The notes under the pieces are model-generated. The model had not been told where the DNA came from and searched no databases. It worked only from the letters and a program-made list of their open reading frames with translations. From JBGPQJ01 sp963829485 (lineage in GTDB: Bacteria > Chloroflexota > Anaerolineae > Anaerolineales > Villigracilaceae): 64,000 nt of DNA. Made by a program: the position numbers and the translations under genes. Shown here one piece after another: positions 17,889 to 27,772 of this stretch (position 1 is its first letter; each line of letters begins with the position of its first letter). The DNA lies in assembly GCA_963829485.1 (NCBI GenBank), contig CAWHIK010000004.1, positions 434,001-498,000 on the forward strand, written 5' to 3'.

Positions 17889-18996
17889 CTATTCGCAGCC
17901 GTTATTGACGTGCTCTTCAAAAGTTACTGCAAAAGAATGCATCCCTGAACCGTCACAACGAGCTCTAAAGTAAAAATAAGGAGTGTCTGATGGGAACGCC
18001 ACAGCCTGAAGCGCCGCCAGGGAGGGATTGCTGATCGGAGACGGCGGAAGCCCGGGATATAGATAGGTATTAAAAGGGGAATCAATTTGAAGATCGGATG
18101 AACTCAAGGGATTCGTCCACCAGGTATTTTGGGCACTATTCCATCCGATCGCATACTGGACCGAGGGATCGGTATCCAATTTCATGCCTGCATTCAATCG
18201 GTTAAAAAACACTGAAGCGATCGTCGGCATTTCATCTTCCACAACAGCTTCCCGCTCGATGATGGAAGCCAGGATAACAGCCTCGTAAATGGACAATCCT
18301 TGATTTCCGAATCCTTGCCTTAACTCGGGAGTCATGTAAAGACCGAAGTTTTGGACCAAAGTCCTGACGAGTTCGTCCGCCCGAATACCTCTCGGAAAAG
18401 TATACTGCATCGGGAAAAGGTAACCTTCCGTCGTAGCGGCCTGGAGGGATATAGTCCAAGTCGGTCCGTGGTGCCTTGGCGGCAGCCAGGAATTCTTCAG
18501 GCTGGATATCCAAACCCGAGGTTGGAAGTGACGCCGCAACTTCCTCCATACGCCACCCTGCGAGAACTGTAAACACAACCTGATCCGGCGTGCCGTCCTG
18601 AATTTCATCCGCGATAGTCAAAGGCGACAGGGCTGGGGATAACTGAAAAATGCCGGATTGGATCGTTTTGTCCAATCCACTATAGACCAAATAATCGCGA
18701 AATGCTGCAGCGGATGCGATCAGACCGCTCTCTTCCAACCGCCCGGCAATCTCCCCCACCGATTCGCCCGATGAAATGGTAAACGCCACCTCACCGCCTT
18801 GTGGATTCAATGGCCGGGTCAACAATCCATCATGCCATAGCATGATAACTGCATATTGAAGCTTATCCGCAGTTCCCATGGATGGATCCGCCGGACCATA
18901 AATTCTCACAGCTCTTTCAGGGATGATAAACAATAAAGCCAACATGGCAATGGCACAAATAATGGCAAGGACTAATAATAATCGCTTCATTTTCAA
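17889..18996 (-). CDS. mltG: Endolytic murein transglycosylase MltG, interrupted by a +1 frameshift
   Basis: Inner-membrane lytic transglycosylase that cuts nascent glycan strands and sets chain length. The N-terminal frame starts at ATG 18996 with a membrane anchor (LLLVLAIICAIAMLALLFI) and a LysM-like domain (VAFTISSGESVGEIAGRLEESG). The catalytic YceG domain continues in the next frame (TTEGYLFPMQYTFPRG, then AVILASIIEREAVVEDEM with the catalytic Glu and VFFNRLNAGMKLDTDPSVQYA) to the stop at 17889. One extra base near 18438-18450, beside a run of C and G, restores 368 residues. The start overlaps the ruvX stop by four bases (ATGA). The alaS-ruvX-mltG order is conserved in many bacteria. 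Confidence 0.88.
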
Positions 18997-19415
18997 TGTT
19001 GTGGAGTGGAGTGAGCATCAAGATAGGATTGGAGAAGAATCGTCGCCGCAATATCGTCCAGGTGACCGGATCGATTCTTGCGAGATACATTCAATACAAT
19101 GCCAGCCGAGCGCGCATCCTGAGTAGTAAATGCTTCGTCCCATAATTCGACCGGCAAGGAAGTTTGTTGTTTCAATGCTTCTGCGAATTTAGCCGACATC
19201 CTTCCGGATTTATTCGGCTGCCCTTCCTCATCGAATGATTGACCTACGATAATCATCTTTGCATCGAGAGCGGAAGCCCGCTCCGCGACTTGCGCGGCAT
19301 CGACGATCCGCGACACATGCGGGATAACGTATAAAGGGTTTGCGATCGTTCCACTTTCATCGCTGATAGAGAGACCCATACGTTTTTCGCCATAATCGAC
19401 GGCTAATATTCTCAT
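18993..19415 (-). CDS. ruvX: Putative pre-16S rRNA nuclease / Holliday-junction resolvase-like YqgF (RuvX)
   Basis: 140 residues, full length. The RNase-H-like fold motifs are visible: ILAVDYGEKRMGLSIS with the first catalytic Asp, IIVGQSFDEEGQ in the middle, and VELWDEAFTTQDAR with the second acidic residue, ending with LDDIAATILLQSYLD. The family processes the 5' end of 16S rRNA in E. coli. It starts one base after the stop of the baseplate-J-like gene and overlaps mltG, so the three are translationally coupled. Confidence 0.95.
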   Translation of the reverse strand: MRILAVDYGEKRMGLSISDESGTIANPLYVIPHVSRIVDAAQVAERASALDAKMIIVGQSFDEEGQPNKSGRMSAKFAEALKQQTSLPVELWDEAFTTQDARSAGIVLNVSRKNRSGHLDDIAATILLQSYLDAHSTPQH

Positions 19416-19416
19416 A

Positions 19417-20919
19417 TTAATCCGTCGTTTCTACTGCTATACGCATGGGAATGGATGGCAACAAGAACCACCACGGTGGCGATAGGGTAATCCGCGGAGG
19501 AGCAGACATGTCCAACCGTTCTAGGATTTTCTTTGCATCCGCAGGTGTTTTACCTAATATTCCGGAAATTAAATCCATGCGATCGATGGAAGCTATCGTA
19601 TCTCGGTCTGCTATGATTTGCCAGGTTGTCTTTCCAACCTCCTCGGCCAGAGGTTCGGCGGTGGTCTTTACAGACAATGTATTCGCCAATGGGATAAATC
19701 CTTCGCGCAGAGATGCATCCAAAATTAGGCTGCTTAACGCCTCAAGATCAGTTTCTTTTATAAAGTAAGCCCTATATTCCTGAGTCAGTCCAAGTGAAAG
19801 CATCGTTCCAGGAGAACCAACCAGTGGATCATACACTTCTGAAACGGAAGTGGCTGACATGGAATTCGGAATCAGTATTCCTCCTGAAGGCATTTGTTTC
19901 TCGATTTCAACAATCGCCTTAGCAGATAGAGATTCCTCCACCTCTGCCCGAAGCTCGGATCGATCATCTTCTGTTGCAGTGGTCTTCTCAGCATCATCCC
20001 CACCCGTTGTTGGATCGGGGTTTGTGACGGATAAGCTCAAACCCAGAGAGCCTTCAATGGTTTGTAACATCTCCTCCTCGAGATTTCCATCGGCTCCCCC
20101 TTTTATAGCTCGAATCGGCAACAACACAGTCTCTCCAACACCTTCCGGTGCTGTACCGGATTCCGCTACTTGAAAACGGACGACAGGTTCTGATGAGGTC
20201 CGAAGGATCGTCCCCTCGGGAATTTCAACTTCATTTTGAGTTAAATTCGTGAATCGGGCAGTCCCGGAGGCTTGAGCTTCTGGCACAGTTATTTTTCCGG
20301 TCGCTCTGATTTCACCTTCTCCAGAGACAATTACTGATATGGGATAGGCAGGTACGATACCCGAAATATTAATCGCAACGGCTGAGGGATCAGCGATAAC
20401 GGAAAAAGAGGCAGTTTGAGAATGCCTTGCGGGGCTTAAGCGAATTGTGGCTGACGGCACGAATAAAATCAGCAGAATTAAAATCGACAGGACACCGGTA
20501 GTGAATATCACTATCCTCGCTGCGGGATTTTTCACCCAGGCAGCTTCCCGGGGGGCGAATCCAATTTTTAGTTCGAGGAGATCGGATTTTGTGTGTCTCT
20601 GCCGGTCTGCCTTGCTGCTTACGGGTTCGTGATGATGATTTTGCCATGTGGCGAGCTGTGCCTCGGATGCAGTTTTAAATACAGGGATACCCAGTTCAGA
20701 GGCTGCCTGGCGAATATCTCCCGATCGTGTCGCGATTCCGAGTTGGGAACCAAGCGAGGCAGCATGGCGCTGAAGCAAGACCATATCCAAAGGTCGGATG
20801 TTTACCAAGCGTCGAGGCGGCCAAACAAGCAGGATACGCTCCGATTTCGCCCAAGACATCTTGTCACGGACGGAAATCAGGTCATCATGCTGTTCGAGCT
20901 GTATGATGTGAGTTTTCAA
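19417..20919 (-). CDS. Membrane-anchored baseplate-J-like domain protein
   Basis: 500 residues, starting at a TTG (20919) with AGGA six bases upstream; homology of the first residues (HDDLISVRDKMSWAK) supports that start over the ATG at residue 21. The N-terminal third is a cytoplasmic helical domain, followed by one membrane segment (about 136-157, IVIFTTGVLSILILLILFV). The exterior part contains a region like the phage baseplate J/gp47 fold: FTNLTQNEVEIPEGTIL, then LLPIRAIKGGADGNLEEEML and VTNPDPTTGGDDAE. No phage genes surround it, so it is a cellular protein of unknown role, perhaps in wall or surface assembly given its place between alaS and mltG. Confidence 0.72.
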   Translation of the reverse strand: MKTHIIQLEQHDDLISVRDKMSWAKSERILLVWPPRRLVNIRPLDMVLLQRHAASLGSQLGIATRSGDIRQAASELGIPVFKTASEAQLATWQNHHHEPVSSKADRQRHTKSDLLELKIGFAPREAAWVKNPAARIVIFTTGVLSILILLILFVPSATIRLSPARHSQTASFSVIADPSAVAINISGIVPAYPISVIVSGEGEIRATGKITVPEAQASGTARFTNLTQNEVEIPEGTILRTSSEPVVRFQVAESGTAPEGVGETVLLPIRAIKGGADGNLEEEMLQTIEGSLGLSLSVTNPDPTTGGDDAEKTTATEDDRSELRAEVEESLSAKAIVEIEKQMPSGGILIPNSMSATSVSEVYDPLVGSPGTMLSLGLTQEYRAYFIKETDLEALSSLILDASLREGFIPLANTLSVKTTAEPLAEEVGKTTWQIIADRDTIASIDRMDLISGILGKTPADAKKILERLDMSAPPRITLSPPWWFLLPSIPMRIAVETTD

Positions 20920-20925
20920 GAGATC

Positions 20926-21534
20926 CTAAAAGAACGCAAGGGTAACCACGACGACATCACCCAAAACAATAACCGATATGCCTAGAATGGAACCTGACTT
21001 GGAAAAAATGAAAATTGGAGCTCCATTTTCACCTGTTCCCTGAGCATCGAATTTCCAACCCGATTTTATCAGTTCCTTTTTATAAAAGTCACTTACCTCG
21101 TCCACCGTTGCATTGAGCATGAAACGGTATCGGTCATCCTCCTCGTCACCCGTTACCGTCCCGGGCATAATGGGGATATCCATCCATGCTTCCAGGGGAA
21201 CTCCACCGGGGAGCTTCGTCGTCGGCGTAGGTGGGGGAGTACCTGTTTTGGGACCAGGCGTAACCCGAGTTGGACCGATCGTGGAGGTTTTAGATGGGAT
21301 TTTGGTGGTCAAAGTCCCCACAGTTCTTGTTGGAACTTTCTTTTGACCTGTGGAAGTGGACGTAAACTGTGGAATTTGTGTTTTCGTGGTGTGAACTGTT
21401 ACGAGTGTCAGCATACTCGTTCCTCGCGCGGCTGTTGGAGGTGACGCGACATCTCCTGACTGCGTGGAACGTGTACATCCCAACAACAAGATAAAAAATA
21501 ATAGAATATGGAAATTTTTAAGCAGATTTTTCAT
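20926..21534 (-). CDS. Lipoprotein of unknown function with Thr/Pro linker
   Basis: 202 residues. A lipoprotein signal peptide ends with the lipobox LLLGC, followed by a long low-complexity linker rich in Thr, Pro, Lys and Ser (about residues 28-115) and a small C-terminal domain (ATVDEVSDFYKKELIKSGWKF then IFSKSGSILGISVIVLGDVV). The C-terminal domain resembles small beta/alpha domains found in surface lipoproteins, but I do not name a family. It precedes the TTG start of the baseplate-J-like gene by six bases. Confidence 0.7.
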   Translation of the reverse strand: MKNLLKNFHILLFFILLLGCTRSTQSGDVASPPTAARGTSMLTLVTVHTTKTQIPQFTSTSTGQKKVPTRTVGTLTTKIPSKTSTIGPTRVTPGPKTGTPPPTPTTKLPGGVPLEAWMDIPIMPGTVTGDEEDDRYRFMLNATVDEVSDFYKKELIKSGWKFDAQGTGENGAPIFIFSKSGSILGISVIVLGDVVVVTLAFF

Positions 21535-21609
21535 TTATATATTCGTAAACTTGTTGAAGAATAAGTAATAGTCAGTTAACCGCGAGTTGCGATGCCTCTG
21601 CATTATAAA

Positions 21610-21641
21610 CAAAAATCCGGGACGCAGGATTTGCGTCCCGG
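21610..21641 (-). terminator. Intrinsic terminator downstream of alaS
   Basis: Perfect 10-base-pair stem (21617-21626 with 21632-21641), five-base loop, with a T-rich tract on the minus strand (complement of AAAAAT at 21611-21616). It separates alaS from the lipoprotein operon. Confidence 0.85.
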
Positions 21642-21652
21642 TAAAATTGGTT

Positions 21653-24413
21653 CTATTTGAGATTACTTTCTATCCATCCCTGGACGCTTTGTAAAGCTTC
21701 CGTGAGTTTGCTCGCATCCTTACCACCAGCCTGGGCAAGAGTCGGCTTGCCGCCGCCGCCGCCTCCCAAGGGAGCCGCAACGAATTTCACCAGGTCGCCG
21801 GCTTTTATTCCACGCTTGACCAGATCCTCTGTGACAGCCGCTATCACGGCGGGTTTATCCTTCTTCCGCGGCAGCCAGGACGCAAACTGCATCTGTTGGA
21901 TGTCTCTCCCTGAATTATATCTGCCAGAGACCCTTAATGATATCAGAATCTGCACCAGGGATTTCCACGCGAGGAGATGAAATATTTTTTACCTTTTGAA
22001 CATTTTTCATTTGACTATCGAATGCGGTCAAGGCTAATTCCACTCGAAGAGCAGCCACTTGCTTTCTTGCAGCTGCCAGTGATTCGATTGCAAGACATCC
22101 ACCTTGATAAGGAAGTTCATCAACTGAAGATTTGAGGCTTCCGCTAATCAGCTTCAACAAGCGATTCCGTTTCGCTATCAGCTCATACGCTCCCCTGCCT
22201 GTGACCGCTTCGATGCGCCGGATCCCCGCAGCAGCTGAACCTTCGCCAGTAATAAGGAAGGCACCGACATCGGATGTCCTGTCGAGATGAGTACCCCCGC
22301 ACAATTCGTAGGAATGGGACTCCCCGGTGTCAGAGGCAGATAGTATGCCGGCTTCCGCAATCGTAATTGTTCGAACCGTTTCGCCGTATTTCTCACCGAA
22401 TAGCGCCATCGCCCCTTCTGCGATCGCCTCTTCCCGAGGTTTCAATCTGGGTGTGACAGACATATCCGCTGCCACAGCCTCGTTCACCAATTTCTCAACC
22501 TGCTCGATTTCCTCAGGGGTCATAGCCTCGGGATGCGTGAAATCGAATCGCAGATGACTGGGAGAAACCAGCGAACCCGCCTGGCGGGCATGGCTTCCAA
22601 GAACCTGATGAAGCGCGGCATGAAGAAGATGCGTAGCAGTGTGGTTTCGCATGATGTCGTGCCGGCGGACCTTATCCACTTCCGTAATAGCCTTGTCGCC
22701 GACATGAACTTTTCCGCTGATCACTTCACCCGAGTGAACGATGAGCCCAGGCGCGGGGCGGCGAACTTCCGTTATTTCAATTTGCCAATCGGTTCCCCTG
22801 ATATATCCAAAATCCGAGACCTGACCACCTGACTCGATATAAAACCCAGTGCGGGGGACGATCACTTCGACCGCGTCGCCAAACTGAGCTTCTTCTGCCA
22901 ACCGGCCATCCACGAGCAAAGCCAGGACCTCTGAATCGACGGTCAAATCGTTGTATGGATCGTAGGCAACTCCTTGAGGAGGCAGTTTTCCTTTTGATAG
23001 CAATTCCTGCGAAATACCTGAAAAGAACTCCGCATCCTCGCCTCCCAAAGCACCCATCGCCTTTCCAGCGCCTGAAGCGATTTTGTGTTCATCCATCGCT
23101 GAGGAAAAGCCAGGCTGATCCACATCAAGATTCTGTTCGCGGGCGATATCCCGGGAGATTTCGAATGGAAGCCCATACGTGGCATACAAGTCAAACGCCT
23201 TATTGCCTTCAAGGATCGTTTTACCCTGCTTGCGCAGGTCATCGAGCATTCCTTGCAGATAAGCCGTGGCACTCTCAACCGTATGCGCAAAGCGAATCTC
23301 TTCACGAGTCAGGGAATCGAATATGGCTTGTTTATGTTTCTCGAGTTCCGGGTAAAAGGAGCCGTACTCCTTGATAAATGCCTCAGCAACTTTCGCCAGA
23401 AAAGGCTCATGGAGTCCTATTTTGGTTCCAAACCGGGCTGCCCTGCGAATGATCATCCGGCAGACGTAATTTCGACCGGTATTACCAGGGACCACGCCAT
23501 CCGCGATCAGGAAGACTGCCCCGCGACAGTGGTCCGCGATCACACGATAGGGTGTGAAATCCAAGTACATCTGCTCACGTGTGGCGTGGGTCAAGGATAA
23601 AAGGGTATCGAGCGCGCCTTGGAAAAGGTCCGTCTTGTAATTGGAATCGACGCCTTGCAATGTAGCCACAATCCGCTCAAACCCCATGCCAGTGTCAACA
23701 TGGGTCGCGGGGAGCGGTTTAAGAGTCGTCTCATCGATGCGGTTGTACTGAATAAAAACATTGTTCCACAATTCAAGGAATCGCTGACAATCGCCATTAA
23801 CTCTGCAACTATGAGGTTCTCCCTTTCGATCACAGAATTCCTCACCTCGGTCGATGTGGATCTCGGAGCATGGACCACAGGGACCGGTCTTTGCCATTTC
23901 CCAGAAATTTTCCTTTCGACCAAAGTAGAGTATGTGATCCGGATCCATGCCAGGCTGCTGCCGCCAGAAATTCGCCGCATCCTCATCGGTAGGGATGTTA
24001 CCTTGGTCATCTTTGAAACATGTGGCATATAACCTATCCTTGGACAATCCCCACATATCCGTCAATAGCTGCCATGACCACGCAATAGCCTCTTTTTTGT
24101 AATAATCCCCAAAAGACCAGTTGCCCAGCATCTCAAAGAAGGTATGATGCCAATCGTCGCGACCTACATCCTCAAGGTCATTATGCTTCCCTTCTACACG
24201 CATACATTTTTGAGAATCCACTGCCCTGTTGTAGGAGCGTTTGTCTGCACCCAGGAAAACATCCTTAAATTGAACCATGCCAGAGTTGGTAAACAATAAA
24301 GTAGCGTCTCCGCCTGGAACGAGGGAAGCTGAAGGTACAACCGTATGTCCCTGTTCCACGAAGAAATCGATAAACGATTGGCGGATCTCTTTACCCGTAA
24401 GCTTTTTCGTCAT
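21653..24413 (-). CDS. alaS: Alanyl-tRNA synthetase, frame broken near its C-terminus
   Basis: Charges tRNA-Ala. The frame from ATG 24413 shows class II motifs (SASLVPGGDATLLFTNSGMVQ), motif 2 (MRVEGKHNDLEDVG), the editing domain zinc-binding NHTATHLLHAAL and CGGTHLDRTSD, and ends at a stop at 21915-21917. The C-terminal domain (PLGGGGGGKPTLAQAGGKDA) continues in another frame to TAG at 21653. Between them the original frame still reads FRERHPTDAVCVLAAAEEG after the stop, then fails again near 21857. At least three small indels within about 80 bases explain this. AlaS is essential, so sequence error is the likely reason. GGAG stands six bases before the ATG. Confidence 0.95.
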
Positions 24414-24444
24414 TCCAGCTCCACTTGTACTTGGGATGGGGGCA

Positions 24445-24450
24445 ATTATA
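24445..24450 (-). promoter_or_regulatory. -10 box of alaS
   Basis: On the minus strand TATAAT (complement of 24445-24450), about 31 bases before the ATG, which gives a short leader with a Shine-Dalgarno. The -35 is not obvious. Confidence 0.4.
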
Positions 24451-24558
24451 CCTAGATTTTGTTCCAGAATTCGGGTTCGAAATTCAGCGATTTAGTCGAC
24501 AAACCAACCAAGGCTATTAACGAGGCAATCGTTGAATCTCAAAATTAAATGCATACTA

Positions 24559-24567
24559 TGTTATATT
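24559..24567 (+). promoter_or_regulatory. Extended -10 promoter of patatin gene
   Basis: TGT-TATATT (hexamer 24562-24567), an extended -10, about 31 bases before the ATG at 24599. A TTGAAT at 24532-24537 is too far for a normal spacer. Confidence 0.4.
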
Positions 24568-24598
24568 CAGAAGAACTAAAATACACTTTGGTGCCTGG

Positions 24599-25543
24599 AT
24601 GAGCAAATACCATATCCTTTCCCTTGATGGCGGAGGTATCCGCGGCATCATCACAGCCGTCCTCCTGAACCGGTTGAACACCGACCCTGAAATCGGTGAT
24701 TTTCTCGAAGGGGTTGACCTGATCGCCGGCACTTCCACGGGCGGGATCATTGCACTCGCCCTGGCAAAAGGCGCTTCTCCGGCAGATCTGGTCGAACTGT
24801 ATAAAGATCTCGGTCCGAAAGTTTTTTCCGATTCGCTCTGGGATAACATCAAAGACCTTGGATCAGTTTTAGGTGCGCAATACGATACCGAACCACTGGA
24901 ACAGGAACTAAAAGGTTTCTTGGGTGAGACAACGACCCTTGGTCAGTTGACCAAAAGTGTTCTCATCACGACATTTGACCTTGACAATCTAAGACCTGAA
25001 CCAGAAAAACGGACTTGGAAGCCCAAACTTTTTCACAATATTGGGCAATCGAGCGACTCGGATGCGCTCGCCTATAGAGTTGGGCTATATACCTCATCCG
25101 CCCCTTCTTATTTTCCATCTGTGGATGGATATATTGATGGCGGCGTATATGCCAATAATCCATCCATGTGCGCATTAGCTCAATCGCAGGATGAGAGGGT
25201 CTACACGGAATGCCCTCGCTTGTCAGACGTCGTCCTGCTATCTCTTGGCACCGGAACATCCTTGACGTATCTCGAGGGAAGGAATTTGGATTGGGGCATG
25301 GGTCAATGGGTGAAACCCTTGATCTCGCTCTTGATGGATGGGGTTTCCGGTATTGCGGATTTTCAGTGTAGAAAATTACTTCTCGACAAATACCACCGAT
25401 TGGCACCTGTATTTCCACCTGGCGTGAAGATAGATATGGATGCGACCGAACACATTGCACTAATGGTAGAATTCGCCAACAATCTGGACATATCCGACAC
25501 AGTTTCCTGGATAAAACAATCCTGGCTTAGCCGGGACGATTAG
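24599..25543 (+). CDS. Patatin-like phospholipase family protein
   Basis: 314 residues. Serine lipid acyl hydrolase with a Ser-Asp dyad: DGGGIRGII oxyanion hole near residue 10, GTSTGG nucleophile elbow with the catalytic Ser near residue 47, and YIDGGVYANNP with the catalytic Asp near residue 180. No signal peptide, so it is likely cytoplasmic or membrane-peripheral. The start codon has only a weak ribosome site. It is divergent from alaS and is followed by a glycosyltransferase 118 bases downstream. Its physiological lipid substrate is unknown. Confidence 0.9.
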   Translation: MSKYHILSLDGGGIRGIITAVLLNRLNTDPEIGDFLEGVDLIAGTSTGGIIALALAKGASPADLVELYKDLGPKVFSDSLWDNIKDLGSVLGAQYDTEPLEQELKGFLGETTTLGQLTKSVLITTFDLDNLRPEPEKRTWKPKLFHNIGQSSDSDALAYRVGLYTSSAPSYFPSVDGYIDGGVYANNPSMCALAQSQDERVYTECPRLSDVVLLSLGTGTSLTYLEGRNLDWGMGQWVKPLISLLMDGVSGIADFQCRKLLLDKYHRLAPVFPPGVKIDMDATEHIALMVEFANNLDISDTVSWIKQSWLSRDD

Positions 25544-25660
25544 CTACAACTCTTGCGAATCAGGAAAACCAAGACAACTCCCGACGTGGTTGTTTTCAAA
25601 CGAGGAAAATCCGGTATTTTCAGCAGTGGATTTTAAATGTACAATTGATACGAAGCCGAT

Positions 25661-26452
25661 ATGTCATCACGAATTAATGAATTACCTCCCAAAATGGTCA
25701 CAGCCATTCTCCCCGCTTATAACGAAGCAGGGCGAATTGGCAATGTGCTTGCCGTTTTACGGGACGTCAAAGGGTTGCAGGAAATCATTGTGGTCGATGA
25801 TGGCTCGAAAGACGGCACCCTCGACGAAGTAAGCCGGGCTGCAGCATCAGATCCGAGGTTACGGATCATTAAACACGAAACCAATCGAGGCAAGGGGGAG
25901 GCTATCTTTACCGGTTCCAAAGCTGCATCCACACCGTATCTACTCTTTCTTGATTCAGACTTGATCAACCTTAAACCGCGAAATATCGTGGACCTGGTAA
26001 AACCCATACTGAATAATGACGCGGATATGACCCTGGGCTTGTTCCTTGGGGGCAAAATCACAACGGACATCCCTCATTGGGTTAATCCCCCTCTCACCGG
26101 GCAGCGTTGTTTACGTGCTGAATTGATTCGCCAGGTATCCATCGAAGCAGCAAGAGGATATGGAATCGAAATCGCATTAACAATCGCCGCTTATAGAGAA
26201 CATTACCGCGTCAAGCTTGTGCCTCTGAAAGGCGTCTGGCATCCTCACAGCGAAATCCATCGGGGATTCTTATCAGGCGTAGCCTGGAGAGCCAACATGT
26301 ACGCAGAAATCCTTCGTGCCTGGAGAGTTGGCCGCGGAGGGGAAGCATTAACTGAGCGAATGATCTATGAACCCACGCAGCAAATGCGGTCCTATCTGAT
26401 ATCACGGTACAGAAAAGTGAAACGAAGAGCGGTAGCCATTCTGCGAAGATAA
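25661..26452 (+). CDS. Family 2 glycosyltransferase
   Basis: 263 residues with a GT-A fold: MVTAILPAYNEAGRIGNVL at the N-terminus, IIVVDDGSKDGTLDE for the nucleotide site, and FLDSDLINL for the metal-binding DxD. The C-terminal region ends with a basic tail. I use ATG 25661; an ATG at 25694 lies directly before the family's first strand and is possible. A TACAAT at 25640-25645 could be its -10, with no Shine-Dalgarno between, so initiation may depend on a very short leader. The acceptor may be an envelope lipid or polymer. Confidence 0.82.
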   Translation: MSSRINELPPKMVTAILPAYNEAGRIGNVLAVLRDVKGLQEIIVVDDGSKDGTLDEVSRAAASDPRLRIIKHETNRGKGEAIFTGSKAASTPYLLFLDSDLINLKPRNIVDLVKPILNNDADMTLGLFLGGKITTDIPHWVNPPLTGQRCLRAELIRQVSIEAARGYGIEIALTIAAYREHYRVKLVPLKGVWHPHSEIHRGFLSGVAWRANMYAEILRAWRVGRGGEALTERMIYEPTQQMRSYLISRYRKVKRRAVAILRR

Positions 26453-26497
26453 ATGGACTAAGTTCATTCGGAAGTTCTACCCTATTTATTGTTATTT

Positions 26498-26503
26498 TAT
26501 AAT
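26498..26503 (+). promoter_or_regulatory. -10 box of haem-binding gene
   Basis: TATAAT twelve bases before the GTG at 26516; the ribosome site GAGGAA lies between. Transcript leader would be only about six bases. Confidence 0.45.
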
Positions 26504-26515
26504 GAGGAATTCGCT

Positions 26516-26952
26516 GTGAAAAAATATCTGAAAGCCCTAATCTATATTGGTTTAGCAGGAATAGCAATTTTTGTGATCATCCAATTTGTCCCTTATGGTC
26601 GCGACCATACCAATCCACCGGTGGCTTCCGAGCCTCAGTGGGACAGCCCCCAGACAAGACAACTCGTCAAAGACCATTGCTTTCAGTGTCACAGCAACGA
26701 AACCGAATGGCCTTGGTATAGTAACATCGCTCCTGCCTCTTGGTTGATTTACAGGGACGTCGCGGAAGCCCGTGAGGATTTTAATTTTTCCGAGTGGGAC
26801 ACCAATCCCGGATTTATCGGAGATCTGATCGACGCAGCCGAGGAAGGGAAATGCCGCCGATCCAGTACTGGATATTCCATCCCCAATCCCGATTAACACC
26901 CGAAGAAAAACAGCAATTCAAAACCGGATTACAAAACACGCTTGGACAATAA
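26516..26952 (+). CDS. Haem-binding domain protein, interrupted by a one-base deletion
   Basis: A small membrane-anchored protein with one c-type haem site. From GTG 26516 (GAGGAA six bases upstream) it has an N-terminal membrane segment (YLKALIYIGLAGIAIFVII), then CFQCHSNETEWPWYSNIAPASW, which is the haem-binding domain signature (CxxCH). The frame runs to a stop at 26896 without the domain's C-terminus, but the next frame continues MPPIQYWIFHPQSRLTPEEK to TAA 26950-26952. Adding one G in the GGG at 26846-26848 joins the two into a 145-residue protein. It may bind haem on the outer face of the membrane. Confidence 0.82.
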
Positions 26953-26964
26953 TCCTTATGAACC

Positions 26965-27003
26965 AACAATCTCCCAGTGGCTATCACTGGGAGATTGTTT
27001 TTA
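26965..27003 (+). terminator. Intrinsic terminator after haem-binding gene
   Basis: Perfect 15-base-pair stem (26965-26979 with 26985-26999), five-base loop, followed by TTTATTT. It lies two bases before the convergent phosphatase stop. Confidence 0.88.
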
Positions 27004-27004
27004 T

Positions 27005-27772
27005 TTAGCTTTTATACATGGAGACCAGCTTGGGCAGAAGCAAGGAATTACACGCCAGAGCTTCGCCATGCTGATGACCTTCTTCTCCGGACCAGCTGCC
27101 GAAATATCCCCCTGCCTCTCTAAAAATCGGCGGAAAAGGACCGCAATCCCAGACTTTCATGACGGTGTCCAGTACCGCTTCTGCGCGGCCGGTGGCGACA
27201 GCCAGGTAACCATAAGCATCGCTCCATCCGCGCATGGCATAGGCGCGCTTGATAACCTCTGACCATAGTTGTGAATGTTGTTCATCCAAGCCACTTCTCA
27301 TGCTTGTAAAGCAGATAAACGATTCCTCCAACCGGTCAATGGCCGAGACTCGAGCCCGGCGCTCATTCCACCAACAGCCTTCCCCATCTGCAGCGCACAA
27401 CATCTCATCAAGGGCAGGAAAATAAGCTGCGCCTACCCGTACGACTCCATCCACTTCCATTCCGATTAGAACAGCGTAGAGCGGAACACCTCGCATAAAT
27501 GATTTGGTTCCGTCTATCGGGTCTATGATCCACCGAATGGATTCCGAGGCTTTGTCACCTGCACCATATTCCTCCCCGACAATGGCATGTGATGGGTATG
27601 ACTTTTCCAAACGCTGACGAATAAATTCTTCAACTGCACGGTCAGCCGCTGTGACTGGAGAGTTATCCAGCTTATACTCGGCTGTGATCCCTTTTTGGTA
27701 ATATTCCAGGCTGATTTTTCCAGCCTGGTAAGCCAGTTCTTTGGTGAAGTCAAAATAAGGTTTTAGGTTCAT
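27005..27772 (-). CDS. Inositol-phosphatase-family enzyme, likely histidinol-phosphatase
   Basis: 255 residues of the magnesium-dependent IMPase superfamily: ALDEMLC-type substrate strand, IVGEEYGAG with metal Glu, WIIDPIDGTKSF with metal Asp residues, and the C-terminal VWDCGPFPPIFREAGG block that usually reads WDxAAxxPI. This layout is common in histidinol-phosphatase and inositol/fructose phosphatases; I cannot tell them apart from sequence. The start ATG overlaps the stop of the upstream CCA-transferase fusion as ATGA, so the two are translationally coupled. A longer open frame runs upstream from 27859 but it is inside the neighbouring gene. Confidence 0.85.
   Translation of the reverse strand: MNLKPYFDFTKELAYQAGKISLEYYQKGITAEYKLDNSPVTAADRAVEEFIRQRLEKSYPSHAIVGEEYGAGDKASESIRWIIDPIDGTKSFMRGVPLYAVLIGMEVDGVVRVGAAYFPALDEMLCAADGEGCWWNERRARVSAIDRLEESFICFTSMRSGLDEQHSQLWSEVIKRAYAMRGWSDAYGYLAVATGRAEAVLDTVMKVWDCGPFPPIFREAGGYFGSWSGEEGHQHGEALACNSLLLPKLVSMYKS

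Noticed and set aside
19417..20919. Prophage remnant suggested by the baseplate-J-like domain
   Set aside because: Neighbours are alaS, ruvX and mltG in a conserved order, and no other phage gene, integrase or attachment site is present.
24465..24490. GGTTCGAAATTC, similar to a tRNA T-loop
   Set aside because: The flanking bases do not form a T-stem or acceptor stem, and no cloverleaf can be drawn upstream. It lies in the alaS/patatin gap.
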